Assembly (NCBI RefSeq): GCF_031844705.1
Contig: NZ_CP134609.1
Coordinates: 3,596,001-3,660,000, forward strand
Length of the DNA stretch: 64,000 bases
Source: Streptomyces sp. ITFR-16
GTDB taxonomy: Bacteria > Actinomycetota > Actinomycetes > Streptomycetales > Streptomycetaceae
Direction of reading: 5' to 3'
Numbering within the stretch: the stretch's first letter is position 1; the number at the start of each line of letters is the position of its first letter. A model generated the notes under the pieces. It had not been told where the DNA came from, made no database searches, and saw nothing but the letters and a program-made list of their open reading frames with translations. Positions 1-9,205 of the stretch are shown here, piece after piece. A program made the translations under genes and the position numbers.

Positions 1-2
1 GG

Positions 3-62
3 CGGGCCATCGACACCGCGAAGGACCTGACGGAGGCGGCTAAGGAGCTGGACGGGCAGTAG
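3..62 (+). CDS. C-terminal end of an unidentified protein (partial)
   Basis: The window opens inside a reading frame that gives 19 residues (RAIDTAKDLTEAAKELDGQ) and ends at TAG. The tail looks helical and charged. Too little remains to name a family. A strong hairpin follows 17 bases after the stop, which supports this as a true gene end. Confidence 0.6.
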   Translation, partial: RAIDTAKDLTEAAKELDGQ

Positions 63-79
63 AGCGCCCGGACCGACGC

Positions 80-129
80 AGGCGAGGGGCGGGCCCCGGA
101 GAACTGTCTCCGGGGCCCGCCCCTCGCCT
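80..129. terminator. Bidirectional hairpin terminator
   Basis: A perfect 23-bp inverted repeat (80-102 with 107-129) has a four-base ACTG loop. It sits between the ends of two converging genes, the partial gene ending at 62 and the DoxX-like gene ending at 139, so it can stop both transcripts. There is no T run, as is usual in this GC-rich genus. Confidence 0.85.
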
Positions 130-138
130 GTGACGCGG

Positions 139-1779
139 TCAGCCGAGGAGGCCGCCGATGGGGTTGCGGCCGCCGCCGCTTCCGTCGCCGCTGCCGCCGG
201 TGGATCCCGCGTCGGGCTCCGAACCGCCGGTGGAGGAGCCGCCGCCGTCGCCCGAGGGGCCGGAGGAGCTGGGGCCCGAGCTGGTGGTGCTCGGGGGCTG
301 CTGCGGGGTGGTCTGCTGCGGAGGCTGCTGACCGGTGCCCTGGGTCTGGCTGGGCTGTCCCGTACCGGCCGCCTGGCCCGACTCGCGGACGGTGTCCGAG
401 GACGGCGTGGAGGCCTCGGCGGACGGGGTACGGGGGGCGGTGCTGCGGGACGGGGACGGCTGCCGGCCCGCCGGGCTGCTGCTGGAGGACGACTTGCCGC
501 CGCGGGACTCGCCGGGGAGCGGGGAGCCGGGGAGCTGGTTGGTCGGGATGCCGTTCGGGCCGGGGACGGTGACGACCTCGGATGAGCGGACGGCGCCACC
601 GAGCATCGAGCCGATGAGCAGCGTGAGGCCGACGACGACGCTCGCGACGACGGCACCGCGCCGCAGCACGCGCCGGCGCAGCTCCCAGATCTCGGAGCGG
701 GGCCCGAGCTTGCGCCAGGCCTCACCGGCGAGGCGCCCGTCGACGGAGTAGACGGGCGCACCCGCGATGATCAGCGGGCTCCAGGCGGCGAGGTAGATGA
801 TGTCGGGCGCGTCGTAGACGGCGACGGTCCGCCAGCTGACGGTCACCAGGAGCGCGGCGGACAGCAGCGCGCCGACGGAGGCGGCGACGCGCTGCCAGAG
901 CCCGAGGACGGTGAGGACGCCGACGACGACCTGGAGGAAGGCGATCGTGAGCCCGGCGCCGACGGGGTGGGAGAGCGCGAAGTCGCGCAGCGGCTCGGCG
1001 AGGCCCCAGGGGTGCAGCGAGGTCAGCCACTTGACCATGGAGCCGCGGTCGCCGCCGTCGAAGTAGACGGGGTCGCAGAGCTTGCCCATTCCGGCGTAGA
1101 TGGAGATGAAGCCGAGGAAGACCCGCATCGGGAGCAGGACGACCCCGAGGTTCATCCGGCGGCCGGGGTAGTACGCGTGCCGGACGCTGTCGGCGCCCTG
1201 GCGGCGTCCCCTGGTCTCGGTGATGTCCTCGGCGTCGTCGTCGAAGGCGTCGTCGCGGTCGTCACCGCCGTCGGTGCCGTACGGCCCGGTCTCGACGGGG
1301 TCGTACGCGCCGACGGCCCGGCGCATGGGCGGCAGCAGGGGGCCGCCGGGGCGGGGCCCGCCGATGACGGGGTTGGGCTGCGTCTCCTCCAGGCGGTCGA
1401 TGACCTGGGTGCCGGCCCCGCGTCCGTCGAACTCGTAGGACGCGTGGGGCTCGTACGGGTCGTAGGCGGCGTCGGGGCGGCCCGCCGTGGAGTTCCGTAC
1501 GGCCTGGAGGAGCCCGGTGGCGCCCGGGTCGCCGGGGGCGGACCTGCCGCTCCACACGACGGGGGCGCGGCGGCCGCGTCCTGCTCCGGTGCCGCTCATG
1601 GCGGGGATCCTGGGCGCACCGGCGGGGGCCACACCGCGCAGCCGTGCGCGCTGGCCGGGGGCGAGCTGCACCCGGAAGCTGGCGTGGTTGACGATGACCT
1701 GCGCAGGGTCGCAGTCCACCTTGGTCATGCTCAGGGCGGGTTGTTCGTCGAACCGAGGCGTTCTGGTGTCCACACTCAT
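139..1779 (-). CDS. DoxX-family membrane protein with long disordered arms
   Basis: 546 residues. The N-terminal 200 or so are soluble and acidic (DDRDDAFDDDAED). Residues about 208-360 form the DoxX/TQO-type membrane bundle with about four helices, for example the stretches around LGVVLLPMRVFLGFISIY and LTIAFLQVVVGVLTVLGLW. A further helix lies near residue 375, and the C-terminal 150 residues are Ser/Gly/Pro rich and probably outside the membrane. DoxX proteins are linked to quinone or thiol redox chemistry, but no catalytic residues can be assigned here. It is the last gene of the minus-strand run rlmB-doxX, and the ATG at 1779 is the only good start. Confidence 0.8.
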   Translation of the reverse strand: MSVDTRTPRFDEQPALSMTKVDCDPAQVIVNHASFRVQLAPGQRARLRGVAPAGAPRIPAMSGTGAGRGRRAPVVWSGRSAPGDPGATGLLQAVRNSTAGRPDAAYDPYEPHASYEFDGRGAGTQVIDRLEETQPNPVIGGPRPGGPLLPPMRRAVGAYDPVETGPYGTDGGDDRDDAFDDDAEDITETRGRRQGADSVRHAYYPGRRMNLGVVLLPMRVFLGFISIYAGMGKLCDPVYFDGGDRGSMVKWLTSLHPWGLAEPLRDFALSHPVGAGLTIAFLQVVVGVLTVLGLWQRVAASVGALLSAALLVTVSWRTVAVYDAPDIIYLAAWSPLIIAGAPVYSVDGRLAGEAWRKLGPRSEIWELRRRVLRRGAVVASVVVGLTLLIGSMLGGAVRSSEVVTVPGPNGIPTNQLPGSPLPGESRGGKSSSSSSPAGRQPSPSRSTAPRTPSAEASTPSSDTVRESGQAAGTGQPSQTQGTGQQPPQQTTPQQPPSTTSSGPSSSGPSGDGGGSSTGGSEPDAGSTGGSGDGSGGGRNPIGGLLG

Positions 1780-1978
1780 CTAACCGAGTGATGTGTGTTT
1801 AGGACACTGCCTTGACGGTGCCGAAGTGTCCGAGGCCCGTCAACAGGGAGTGGCGGGGCGCGCCGGGGCGTGCGCACGTGCGGACGCGCCCCCGGCGGAC
1901 TCCCCCGGGCCCCGGTCGGCCGCCGCCCGTGCGGGTGGTCCCGCGGGGACGGGCCGAACGGCCCGTCCCGGCCGCTGA

Positions 1979-2935
1979 TCAGGCGCGGCGGCGCGCGACC
2001 TCGTACATCACGATGCCGGCGGCGACACCGGCGTTGAGCGACTCGGCACCGCCCGGCATGGAGATCCGCACGCGGTAGTCGCAGGTCTCGCCGACGAGCC
2101 GGCCGAGGCCCTTGCCCTCGCTGCCGATGACGATGACGACGGGACCGCCGAGGGCCTCGAGGTCCTCCACGGTGTGCTCGCCGTCGGCGGCGAGGCCGAC
2201 GACGGCGATGCCCTCCTTCTTGTACGCCTCCAGCGCGCGGGTCAGGTTGGTGACCCGGGAGACCGGCGTACGGGCGGCGGTGCCGGCGGAGGACTTCCAG
2301 GCCCCGGCGGTCATGCCGGCCGCGCGGCGCTCGGGCACGACGACGCCGTGGCCGCCGAAGGCGGAGACGGAGCGGACGATCGCGCCGAGGTTGCGGGGGT
2401 CGGTGACGCCGTCGAGGGCGACGATCAGCGGGTCCTCGCCGTTGTCGTACGCGGCGGCGGTGAGGTCCTGCGGGTCCGCGTACTCGTACGGCGGGACCTG
2501 GAGGACGAGGCCCTGGTGGTTCAGCCCGTTCGTCATGCGGTCCAGCTCGGGGCGCGGGGCTTCCATCAGGTTGATGTTGCCGCGCTCGCCGGCGAGCTGG
2601 AGGGCCTCGCGGACGCGCTCGTCGTTGTCGATGTACTGCTGGACGTACAGCGTGGTGGCGGGCACGCCGTCGCGCAGGGCCTCGAAGACCGGGTTGCGGC
2701 CGACGACCATCTCGGAGGTGCCCTTGACGCCGCCGCGCCGGGGGGCGGGGCGGCGGTTGGCGGCCTGCTTGGCCTTGGCGGTCGCGATGCGGTTCTTCTT
2801 GTGCTTCTTGCGGGCCTCGGCGGGCGGCGTCGGTCCCCGGCCTTCGAGACCACGGCGACGCTGGCCACCGCTGCCGACCTGCATGCCCTTCTTGTTGGAC
2901 GTGCGGCGGTTCCTGCGCTGGCTGTTCCCGGCCAT
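1979..2935 (-). CDS. rlmB: 23S rRNA (guanosine-2'-O)-methyltransferase, SpoU/TrmH family
   Basis: 318 residues. An Arg/Lys-rich N-terminal extension of about 75 residues is typical of actinobacterial members. It precedes a substrate-binding domain and the SPOUT knot. The three SpoU motifs are visible: DGVTDPRNLGAIVRS near 175, VIVIGSEGKGLG near 262 and SMPGGAESLNAGVAAG near 292. The family methylates G2251-type positions in the peptidyl transferase centre of 23S rRNA using SAM. The ATG at 2935 has AGGTAGG just upstream. It lies behind cysS, separated by a hairpin, in the order usual for Streptomyces. Confidence 0.93.
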   Translation of the reverse strand: MAGNSQRRNRRTSNKKGMQVGSGGQRRRGLEGRGPTPPAEARKKHKKNRIATAKAKQAANRRPAPRRGGVKGTSEMVVGRNPVFEALRDGVPATTLYVQQYIDNDERVREALQLAGERGNINLMEAPRPELDRMTNGLNHQGLVLQVPPYEYADPQDLTAAAYDNGEDPLIVALDGVTDPRNLGAIVRSVSAFGGHGVVVPERRAAGMTAGAWKSSAGTAARTPVSRVTNLTRALEAYKKEGIAVVGLAADGEHTVEDLEALGGPVVIVIGSEGKGLGRLVGETCDYRVRISMPGGAESLNAGVAAGIVMYEVARRRA

Positions 2936-2982
2936 GACCTACCTGTTTCGTTGCTTCAGACGTGCAGACGTATAAGTGAAAG

Positions 2983-3010
2983 TGTGCCGCCCGGCGGGCC
3001 GGGCGGCACA
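2983..3010 (-). terminator. Hairpin between cysS and rlmB
   Basis: TGTGCCGCCCGGC at 2983-2995 pairs with 2998-3010. On the minus strand it follows the cysS stop and is followed by a fairly AT-rich stretch containing TTATACG, which may be the rlmB promoter. Confidence 0.65.
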
Positions 3011-3017
3011 TGGAGGA

Positions 3018-4421
3018 CTACTGGCGCGGGCCGAGTGTCCATCGTGGTCCCGCCGGACTGTCCTCGACGACGAGACCGGACTGGTTGAGCTGGTCGCGGA
3101 TCGCGTCGGCGGACGTCCAGTCCTTGCGCTCGCGGGCGGACTGGCGCTGGTCCAGGACGAGCCGTACGAGCGTGTCGACCACGCCGTGGAGGTCGTCGCC
3201 CCGGTCGCTCTCGCCGGCCCAGTGCTCGTCGAGCGGGTCGAGACCGAGGACGCCGAGCATGGCACGGACCTCGGCCAGGCGGGCGACGGCCGCTTCCTTG
3301 TCGTCGGCGGCGAGGGCGGAGTTGCCCTGGCGGACGGTGGTGTGGACGATCGCGAGGGCCTGCGGGACGCCCAGGTCGTCGTCCATCGCCTCCGCGAAGG
3401 CCGGCGGCACCTCGGTGGCGGGGGCGACGGTCTCCCCGGCCTTCTCGGTGACGCGCTGGACGAAGCCCTCGATCCGCGCGAACGCGGACTCGGCCTCGCG
3501 CAGGGCCTCCTCGCTGTACTCGATCATCGACCGGTAGTGCGGGGTGCCGAGGTAGTAGCGCAGCACGATCGGGCGCCAGGCCTTGACCATCTCGCTCACG
3601 AGCACCGAGTTGCCCAGCGACTTCGACATCTTCTCGCCGGACATGGTGACCCAGCCGTTGTGCACCCAGTACTTCGCGAACTCGTCGCCGAAGGCCTTGG
3701 CCTGGGCGATCTCGTTCTCGTGGTGCGGGAAGATCAGGTCGATGCCGCCGCCGTGGATGTCGAAGGCGGTGCCGAGGTACTTGTGCGCCATCGCGGAGCA
3801 CTCCAGGTGCCAGCCCGGACGCCCGCGGCCCCAGGGCGTCTCCCAGCTCGGCTCACCGGGCTTGGACGCCTTCCACATGGCGAAGTCGCGCTTGTCGCGC
3901 TTGCCGGTCTCGTTGTCGCCGGAGGGCTGGCGCAGGTCGTCCAGGTCCTGGTTGGAGAGCTCCAGGTAGCCGGGGAACGAGCGCACGTCGAAGTAGACGT
4001 TGCCGTCGGCGGCGTAGGCGTGGCCGCGCTCGATGAGGCCCCGCATCATCTCGATCATCTCGGGCACGTGCCCGGTGGCACGGGGCTCGTAGGTGACCGG
4101 GAGGCAGCCGAGCGCGTCGTAGCCCGCGTTGAACGCGCGCTCGTTCTCGTAGCCGATCGCCCACCACGGGCGGCCCTGCTCGGCCGCCTTCGCGATGATC
4201 TTGTCGTCGATGTCGGTGACGTTCCGGACGAACGTCACGTCGTAGCCGCGGTACTCGAACCAGCGGCGCATGATGTCGAAGTTCAGTCCGGACCTGATGT
4301 GCCCGATGTGCGGGGCGGCCTGGACGGTCGCGCCACAGAGGTAGATCGAGACACAGCCCGCGGTGAGCGGGACGAAGTCACGGATCTGCCGGGCGCTGGT
4401 GTCGTACAGGCGAATAGTCAC
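3018..4421 (-). CDS. cysS: Cysteinyl-tRNA synthetase
   Basis: 467 residues, the normal length. Class I features are clear: Cys29 in YLCGATV (zinc ligand), HIGH at 38-41, further zinc ligands in WHLECSA and the FPHHENE stretch, and KMSKSLGN in the middle. The start is GTG at 4421. An in-frame TGA lies two codons upstream, so the gene cannot start earlier. There is no room for a normal ribosome site, and a TACCCT box (4428-4433) ends exactly six bases before GTG, which suggests leaderless translation. The paralogous MshC (mycothiol ligase) was considered, but the full KMSKS region and C-terminal anticodon-binding part favour CysS. Confidence 0.94.
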   Translation of the reverse strand: MTIRLYDTSARQIRDFVPLTAGCVSIYLCGATVQAAPHIGHIRSGLNFDIMRRWFEYRGYDVTFVRNVTDIDDKIIAKAAEQGRPWWAIGYENERAFNAGYDALGCLPVTYEPRATGHVPEMIEMMRGLIERGHAYAADGNVYFDVRSFPGYLELSNQDLDDLRQPSGDNETGKRDKRDFAMWKASKPGEPSWETPWGRGRPGWHLECSAMAHKYLGTAFDIHGGGIDLIFPHHENEIAQAKAFGDEFAKYWVHNGWVTMSGEKMSKSLGNSVLVSEMVKAWRPIVLRYYLGTPHYRSMIEYSEEALREAESAFARIEGFVQRVTEKAGETVAPATEVPPAFAEAMDDDLGVPQALAIVHTTVRQGNSALAADDKEAAVARLAEVRAMLGVLGLDPLDEHWAGESDRGDDLHGVVDTLVRLVLDQRQSARERKDWTSADAIRDQLNQSGLVVEDSPAGPRWTLGPRQ

Positions 4422-4523
4422 CCCTCAAGGGTAGTGGCCCCGCACCAGTGCCCCGCGACCCGTTGAAGGATTGCGGGGCACTTGTTACGCCTCCGGAGCC
4501 GCCGGGGGCGCGAGCGGGGGGTG

Positions 4524-4928
4524 TCAGATGCTCCCGACGACCTTCCGGGGGGTGATTCGGACGACGACACGGGGGTCGTCGGCGCCGGAGGAGGGGTTGA
4601 AGTCGGCGTACTTCTTGCCCGTGTACTTCACGGACAGCTCGTCGATGAGCTCCTGGCCGCCCTCGCTGCTGAGGGTGGCGGTGCCGCGGATCTCGGCGTA
4701 GGTGTACGGGGCGTCGAAGGGCTGGACGACGACGGAGACCCGGGGGTCGCGGGCGAGGTTCTGTTCCTTGCGGCGGCCGGTGGTGGTGGAGATGAGGACG
4801 TCGTCGCCGTCCCGCTTCACCCAGACCGGGGACACCTGCGGGCTGCCGTCGGGCTGGATGGTCGCCACGGTGACGAAGACCGGGGTGTCGAGAAGCGCCT
4901 TGAGTTCCGGGGAGAGTGCGGCGGTCAT
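4524..4928 (-). CDS. PPOX-class F420- or flavin-dependent oxidoreductase
   Basis: 134 residues, a single split beta-barrel of the pyridoxamine-phosphate-oxidase superfamily. The strand TPVFVTVATIQPDGSPQVSPVWV, the RRKEQNLARDPRVSV stretch and the final PRKVVGSI are typical of the TIGR03618-like group, which in actinobacteria usually bind F420. The substrate is unknown. It stands alone between ispF and cysS. The ATG at 4928 has an AGGAGG-type site upstream (in ...CTCAGGAGGACGT on the minus strand). Confidence 0.85.
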   Translation of the reverse strand: MTAALSPELKALLDTPVFVTVATIQPDGSPQVSPVWVKRDGDDVLISTTTGRRKEQNLARDPRVSVVVQPFDAPYTYAEIRGTATLSSEGGQELIDELSVKYTGKKYADFNPSSGADDPRVVVRITPRKVVGSI

Positions 4929-5053
4929 GACGTACGTCCTCCTGAGGGATCGGTGATGCCTCTACGCCTACCCCGGGGGCACCGCCCACTCCCCCGTTTC
5001 CGGCCGGTGCCCACCGGAAGGGTCAGCGCGGACGGCCCGGCGCGGGCCGCAGC

Positions 5054-5566
5054 TCAGGCCGTGCGGTAGACCAGCGCGGTCGCGATGCCCGCGATGCCCT
5101 CGCCCCGGCCGGTGAAGCCGAGCCCGTCGGAGGTGGCGGCGGAGAGCGACACCGGCGCGCCCACGGCGGCGGACAGCACCTGCTGCGCCTCCTCGCGCCG
5201 CTTGCCGATCTTCGGGCGTACACCGACGACCTGGACGGCGACGTTGCCGATCTCGAACCCCTCGGACCGCACGATCCGGGCCGCCTCGGTCAGCAGCGTG
5301 ACCCCGGCGGCGCCCGACCACTCGGGGCGCCCGGTGCCGAAGTGCTGCCCGAGGTCGCCGAGGCCGGCGGCCGAGAAGAGCGCGTTGCACGCGGCGTGCG
5401 CGACGACATCGGCGTCCGAGTGACCGGCCAGACCGGGGCCCTCGCCGTCCCAGCGCAGACCCGCGCACCACAGCTCGCGGCCCTCCTCGAAGGCGTGGAT
5501 GTCGGTGCCGATGCCGACGAGCGGGATCACGGGCGCCGCGGGCCCCCCTGAGCTGTCAGAAGCCAT
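5054..5566 (-). CDS. ispF: 2-C-methyl-D-erythritol 2,4-cyclodiphosphate synthase
   Basis: 170 residues. It makes the cyclic diphosphate in the MEP isoprenoid pathway. The metal-site motif GIGTDIHAF (Asp22, His24) and the [10 protein letters not shown] motif are present, as is the C-terminal [14 protein letters not shown] stretch. The ATG at 5566 has AGGAGGG seven bases upstream. It overlaps the end of ispD by 11 bases, so the two are translationally coupled and presumably one transcript. Confidence 0.95.
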   Translation of the reverse strand: MASDSSGGPAAPVIPLVGIGTDIHAFEEGRELWCAGLRWDGEGPGLAGHSDADVVAHAACNALFSAAGLGDLGQHFGTGRPEWSGAAGVTLLTEAARIVRSEGFEIGNVAVQVVGVRPKIGKRREEAQQVLSAAVGAPVSLSAATSDGLGFTGRGEGIAGIATALVYRTA

Positions 5567-6302
5567 CGTTCGCCCTCCTGCGTGCGAGAACCGCCTCGGC
5601 CAGGACCAGGTCCAGCGGCCGGGTCACCTTGAACGCCTCTTCGTGGCCGGGGACGACCACGACGGGCGCGCCGAGCTGTTCGACCATGCCCGCGTCGTCG
5701 GTGGCGCCCTCGCCGCTGACGGCGACCCGCTCGTGCGCGCGGACCAGGGTGTCGCGGTCGAAGCCCTGCGGGGTCTGCACCGCCCGGAGCCTGGCCCGTA
5801 CCGGAGTGGAGAGCACCGGCTCGGGCTCCCCCGGCGCACCGGGCTCGACCTCCTTGACGGTGTCGGCGAGCGGCAGTGCGGGGACCACGGCGGGCGCCCC
5901 GTCGCGTACGGCCGCGATCACGGCGTCCACGGTGTCGACGGGCACCAGCGGGCGCGCGGCGTCGTGCACGAGGACGACGGAGATGTCGTCGGGGAGCGCG
6001 GCCAGGCCGAGCCCCACCGACTCCTGGCGGGTCTCGCCGCCGGGCACGACGAGGAATTCGGTGCGTTCGGGCAGGGCGTGCTCGTCGAGCAGCGTCCTGA
6101 CCCCGGGGGCCCCGTCCGGCGGTGCGACGACCACGACGAGGGAGACCTGGCGGGAGGCCGCCATGGCCCGTACGGCGTGGATGAGCATGGGCGTCCCGCC
6201 CAGCGCGCGCAGCGCCTTGGGGGCGCCGGGGCCCAGCCGTACGCCGCGGCCGGCCGCGGGAATCACGGCGGCCGTGCGGTGAGGACGCGGTTGATCAGAC
6301 AT
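5556..6302 (-). CDS. ispD: 2-C-methyl-D-erythritol 4-phosphate cytidylyltransferase
   Basis: 248 residues from ATG 6302, which has CGGAG eight bases upstream. A GTG three codons earlier is the alternative. The nucleotidyl-transferase signature [20 protein letters not shown] at about 13-32 contains the CTP-binding loop, and [12 protein letters not shown] carries the second metal site. It transfers CMP onto MEP, two steps before IspF in the same pathway. Downstream ispF overlaps it. carD lies 340 bases upstream on the same strand. Confidence 0.94.
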   Translation of the reverse strand: MSDQPRPHRTAAVIPAAGRGVRLGPGAPKALRALGGTPMLIHAVRAMAASRQVSLVVVVAPPDGAPGVRTLLDEHALPERTEFLVVPGGETRQESVGLGLAALPDDISVVLVHDAARPLVPVDTVDAVIAAVRDGAPAVVPALPLADTVKEVEPGAPGEPEPVLSTPVRARLRAVQTPQGFDRDTLVRAHERVAVSGEGATDDAGMVEQLGAPVVVVPGHEEAFKVTRPLDLVLAEAVLARRRANDGF

Positions 6303-6599
6303 CGGTTGCACTCCGAAGCATCGGCATGTTTGTCTTCACGGCCGACGTGGGTATGGCCACAAGCGAGCCGGGCGCTACGCCATGACTCGACCGGGACCCT
6401 TTCCGTGACCCCGGGCGAGACCAGGGACCGCCCCGGCCGCTCGGGATCGTCGACTTCACAAGATCGCGAGCAAAGTACCGGGGGATCGTCGGTAGGGCCA
6501 ACGCACCATGTCCTGGGTTCATGCCACAGCCCGGACATGCCGCAGCGCCCGACGACACAGCGCATAACGGCTGGTCAGCAGGCACCGCGGCACATTATC
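6303..6599. other. carD-ispD intergenic region, no gene seen
   Basis: About 300 bases with no convincing ORF on either strand. A weak inverted repeat CATGTCC/GGACATG lies at 6507-6513 and 6533-6539. It must contain the ispD promoter unless carD and ispD are cotranscribed. I see no clear promoter. Confidence 0.4.
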
Positions 6600-6623
6600 T
6601 ACGGCCGGTGCGATCCGGCCGTA
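6600..6623 (-). terminator. Hairpin after carD
   Basis: TACGGCCGG (6600-6608) pairs with CCGGCCGTA (6615-6623) around a six-base loop, 19 bases after the carD stop. On the minus strand it is followed by GATAATG. The sequence GGCCGGTGCGATCCGG occurs twice in tandem here (6603 and 6626). Confidence 0.6.
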
Positions 6624-6642
6624 GTGGCCGGTGCGATCCGGT

Positions 6643-7125
6643 TCAGGATGCGAGGACCTCGTCGAGGAGAGCCTCGGCCTTGTCCTCGTTCGTGTTCTCC
6701 GCGAGAGCGAGCTCACTCACCAGGATCTGGCGAGCCTTGGCGAGCATGCGCTTCTCACCTGCGGAGAGTCCGCGCTCACGCTCGCGACGCCACAGGTCAC
6801 GAACCACTTCGGCGACCTTGATGACATCGCCGGAGGCGAGCTTCTCGAGATTTGCCTTGTAGCGCCGGGACCAGTTCGTCGGCTCCTCGGCATACGGTGC
6901 GCGCAGCACCTCGAAGACCCGGTCCAGCCCTTCCTGCCCGACTACGTCGCGCACACCCACGAACTCCGCATTGTCCGCCGGTACACGCACCGTCAAGTCG
7001 CCCTGAGCGACCTTGAGCACCAAGTAGGTCTTGTCCACGCCTTTGATCTGGCGAGTTTCGATAGCCTCGATCAGCGCGGCCCCGTGATGGGGATAGACCA
7101 CGGTGTCGCCAACCTTGAACGTCAT
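6643..7125 (-). CDS. carD: CarD/CdnL-family RNA polymerase-binding transcription regulator
   Basis: 160 residues. The N-terminal RNAP-interacting (Tudor-like) domain begins [19 protein letters not shown], and the helical DNA-binding domain follows with the conserved [11 protein letters not shown] region and the [18 protein letters not shown] stretch. Members bind the RNAP beta subunit and stabilise open complexes at many promoters, including those of rRNA. GGAAGGGG lies 10 bases before the ATG. A 629-base gap separates it from the divergent lipoprotein gene. Confidence 0.94.
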   Translation of the reverse strand: MTFKVGDTVVYPHHGAALIEAIETRQIKGVDKTYLVLKVAQGDLTVRVPADNAEFVGVRDVVGQEGLDRVFEVLRAPYAEEPTNWSRRYKANLEKLASGDVIKVAEVVRDLWRRERERGLSAGEKRMLAKARQILVSELALAENTNEDKAEALLDEVLAS

Positions 7126-7754
7126 GTGACAGGTACCCCTTCCGTGGCTATCAAGCGTAACACGAGAACTGCTTCTCCTGAATGGCGTTTTCGCAGGTCA
7201 GGGCATATCTCGGGGCTTGACAACTGCGACACGGACGTGCTGCGGAAGGCTCGCGGACGACGGTATTCGCAGGTCGGAGCGGCTGTACGGGCAGGGAGAA
7301 ACGCGGACGTTACACGCACCGGAACCCGCTGCGAAGTGGCCGAACGTCCCGTTTTGCGTGGTTCAGGATGGTGAACTTTCCGTACTCCGTTCGGTGATCG
7401 CTCACCCGTACGGCGGTAAGTGCGGCGGTAAGTGCCGGGGGCCAATGAAATTGATCAACGTACGGCCGGCCCCGGGATTAAGTGCAATGAATGCGCCACG
7501 GCCCGTGAACAGCGCGGAAGCCGGACGAACGCCCACGGAATTGATCAAGCCTGTTATGTGAACGGCGTGCGAAAGAACCGCGCGGGAGAACGCGCACGAT
7601 CCGGCGTGCGATCCCCGCGCCGCCCAAGGGGCGGGTCGGGTGCGGGGCGGCGGACGGGGCTCGGTAACCTGACGGCTGACAGACCCTTAGGGCGGCTTTA
7701 CACCGCTCGCCCCACCCGTCCGTACGTCCGCTCGTTCAAGGAGTTGCCGCCGCC
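7126..7754. other. 629-base divergent intergenic region with repeats
   Basis: This gap between carD and the lipoprotein gene has no convincing ORF on either strand. It holds a perfect tandem 12-mer GGCGGTAAGTGC (7412-7423, 7424-7435) and two copies of the palindrome TTGATCAA (7451-7458 and 7541-7548, 90 bases apart). It also has an inverted pair GTTCA/TGAAC near 7361-7376. It is locally richer in A+T than its neighbours. It probably carries two divergent promoters and may encode a small RNA, which cannot be decided from sequence alone. Confidence 0.5.
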
Positions 7755-8426
7755 GTGAGCCGCAGCCTTCGACACGGCGCCCTCGCCGCCACTGCCATCG
7801 CGTTCTCGATCGCCGCGCTTTCCGCATGTGGTGCGGGCAACAACGCGCAGACGCTCGAAGTCAGGCCTGACAACGCCGCCACCTCGGTCGGCGCGATCAA
7901 GATCCAGAACGCCAACGTCATCACGCAGCCCGAGGACGGTGCCAAGGGCCCGGCCGTCGTCGCCGCCACGCTGTTCAACAACGGCACCAAGGCGGAGACC
8001 CTGGACTCCATCACCCTGACGGGCAGCAGCGGCTCCGTGCAACTGCACCCGGCCGAGGGCTCCGGCCCGGTCGTCGTCCCGGCCGGCGGGCGTGTGGTCC
8101 TCGGCGGCAAGGGCAACGCCGCCGCCGTGATCGCCAACGGCAGCGAGGCCGCGCAGAACGGCAACGTGCAGCCGCTGGTCTTCAAGTTCAGCCGCAGCGG
8201 CGACATCACACTGGGCGCCTCCGTCGTCCCCGCGAAGCACTACTTCGAGGGCTTCGGCCCCAGCTCGCTCCCCGAGCCGCCCAAGCTGCCCTCGGAGTCG
8301 CCCGAGGCGACCCCGTCCGGTTCCGCGTCCGGGACCCCGGGCGGGCCGTCGGAGACCCCCTCGGGCTCCGCGAGCAACTCGGTCACCCCGACCGACGCCG
8401 CCTCCGACTCGGCGCAGCCGGGCTGA
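7755..8426 (+). CDS. Secreted lipoprotein, copper-chaperone-like fold possible
   Basis: 223 residues. A lipobox (ALSACG, Cys about 26) ends an N-terminal signal peptide, so the protein should be anchored on the outer face of the membrane. Residues about 40-165 are beta-rich, and the last 55 are a Ser/Pro/Gly linker-like tail. The body resembles PCu(A)C-type (DUF461) domains in layout, but I do not see the Met/His copper motif, so no metal role is claimed. GTG start with AAGGAG 11 bases upstream. It is convergent with phoP. Confidence 0.8.
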   Translation: MSRSLRHGALAATAIAFSIAALSACGAGNNAQTLEVRPDNAATSVGAIKIQNANVITQPEDGAKGPAVVAATLFNNGTKAETLDSITLTGSSGSVQLHPAEGSGPVVVPAGGRVVLGGKGNAAAVIANGSEAAQNGNVQPLVFKFSRSGDITLGASVVPAKHYFEGFGPSSLPEPPKLPSESPEATPSGSASGTPGGPSETPSGSASNSVTPTDAASDSAQPG

Positions 8427-8446
8427 TCCCGCGCGGCACGCACGCA

Positions 8447-8495
8447 CATACGGCTGAGGCGCCTCCCGGATTCCGGGAGGCGCCTCAGCCGTATG
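8447..8495. terminator. Bidirectional terminator between the lipoprotein gene and phoP
   Basis: A perfect 23-bp stem (8447-8469 with 8473-8495) closes on a three-base ATT loop. It lies between the converging lipoprotein gene and phoP. Confidence 0.85.
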
Positions 8496-8524
8496 CCGTC
8501 CGCGTGCGCGGTGGCGGTGGCGGT

Positions 8525-9205
8525 CTACGGCTCGAACTTGTACCCGAGGCCGCGCACCGTCACCAGGAAGCGCGGGGCGCCCGGATCCGGCTCGATCTTG
8601 GCGCGCAGCCGCTTCACGTGGACGTCGAGCGTCTTGGTGTCGCCCACGTAGTCCGCGCCCCAGACCCGGTCGATCAGCTGCATCCGGGTCAGCACCCGGC
8701 CGGCGTTGCGCAGCAGCATCTCCAGCAGGTCGAACTCCTTGAGCGGCAGGTCGACCTTGCCGCCGGAGACGGTCACGACGTGGCGGTCCACGTCCATCCG
8801 GACCGGGCCCGCCTCCAGGGCGGCCGGCGTGACCTCCTCCGGCTCGCCCCGGCGGCGCAGCACCGCGCGGATGCGGGCGACGAGCTCCCGCGAGGAGAAG
8901 GGCTTGGTCACATAGTCGTCGGCTCCTATTTCCAGGCCGACGACCTTGTCGATCTCGCTGTCCTTGGCCGTGACCATGATCACGGGGACGTTGGACCTGC
9001 TGCGCAGCTGCCGGCACACCTCGGTGCCGGGCAGGCCGGGCAGCATCAGGTCGAGGAGCACGAGGTCGGCGCCGTTGCGCTCGAACTCGTCGAGGCCGTC
9101 GGGTCCCGTGGCCGCGATCGCGACCTCGAAGCCTTCCTTGCGGAGCATGTAGGACAGGACGTCGCTGAAGGATTCCTCATCCTCGACGACAAGCACTCGG
9201 GTCAC
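8525..9205 (-). CDS. phoP: Phosphate response regulator PhoP
   Basis: 226 residues. An OmpR-family regulator with the receiver acidic pocket (VVEDEE), the phospho-acceptor Asp near 52 in LVLLDLMLPG and the conserved Lys in VTKPFSS. The winged-helix domain runs from about 130 to the end (LPLKEFDLLEMLLRNAGRVLTRMQL). PhoP binds PHO boxes and controls phosphate scavenging and antibiotic production. It overlaps phoR by four bases (coupled translation). Its identity rests on the sequence and on the phoR and phoU neighbours with a PHO box between them. Confidence 0.93.
   Translation of the reverse strand: MTRVLVVEDEESFSDVLSYMLRKEGFEVAIAATGPDGLDEFERNGADLVLLDLMLPGLPGTEVCRQLRSRSNVPVIMVTAKDSEIDKVVGLEIGADDYVTKPFSSRELVARIRAVLRRRGEPEEVTPAALEAGPVRMDVDRHVVTVSGGKVDLPLKEFDLLEMLLRNAGRVLTRMQLIDRVWGADYVGDTKTLDVHVKRLRAKIEPDPGAPRFLVTVRGLGYKFEP

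Noticed and set aside
6263..6585. Minus-strand ORFs of about 100 residues between ispD and carD
   Set aside because: Cys/Arg/Pro-rich composition, no ribosome site, overlapping frames with no family match.
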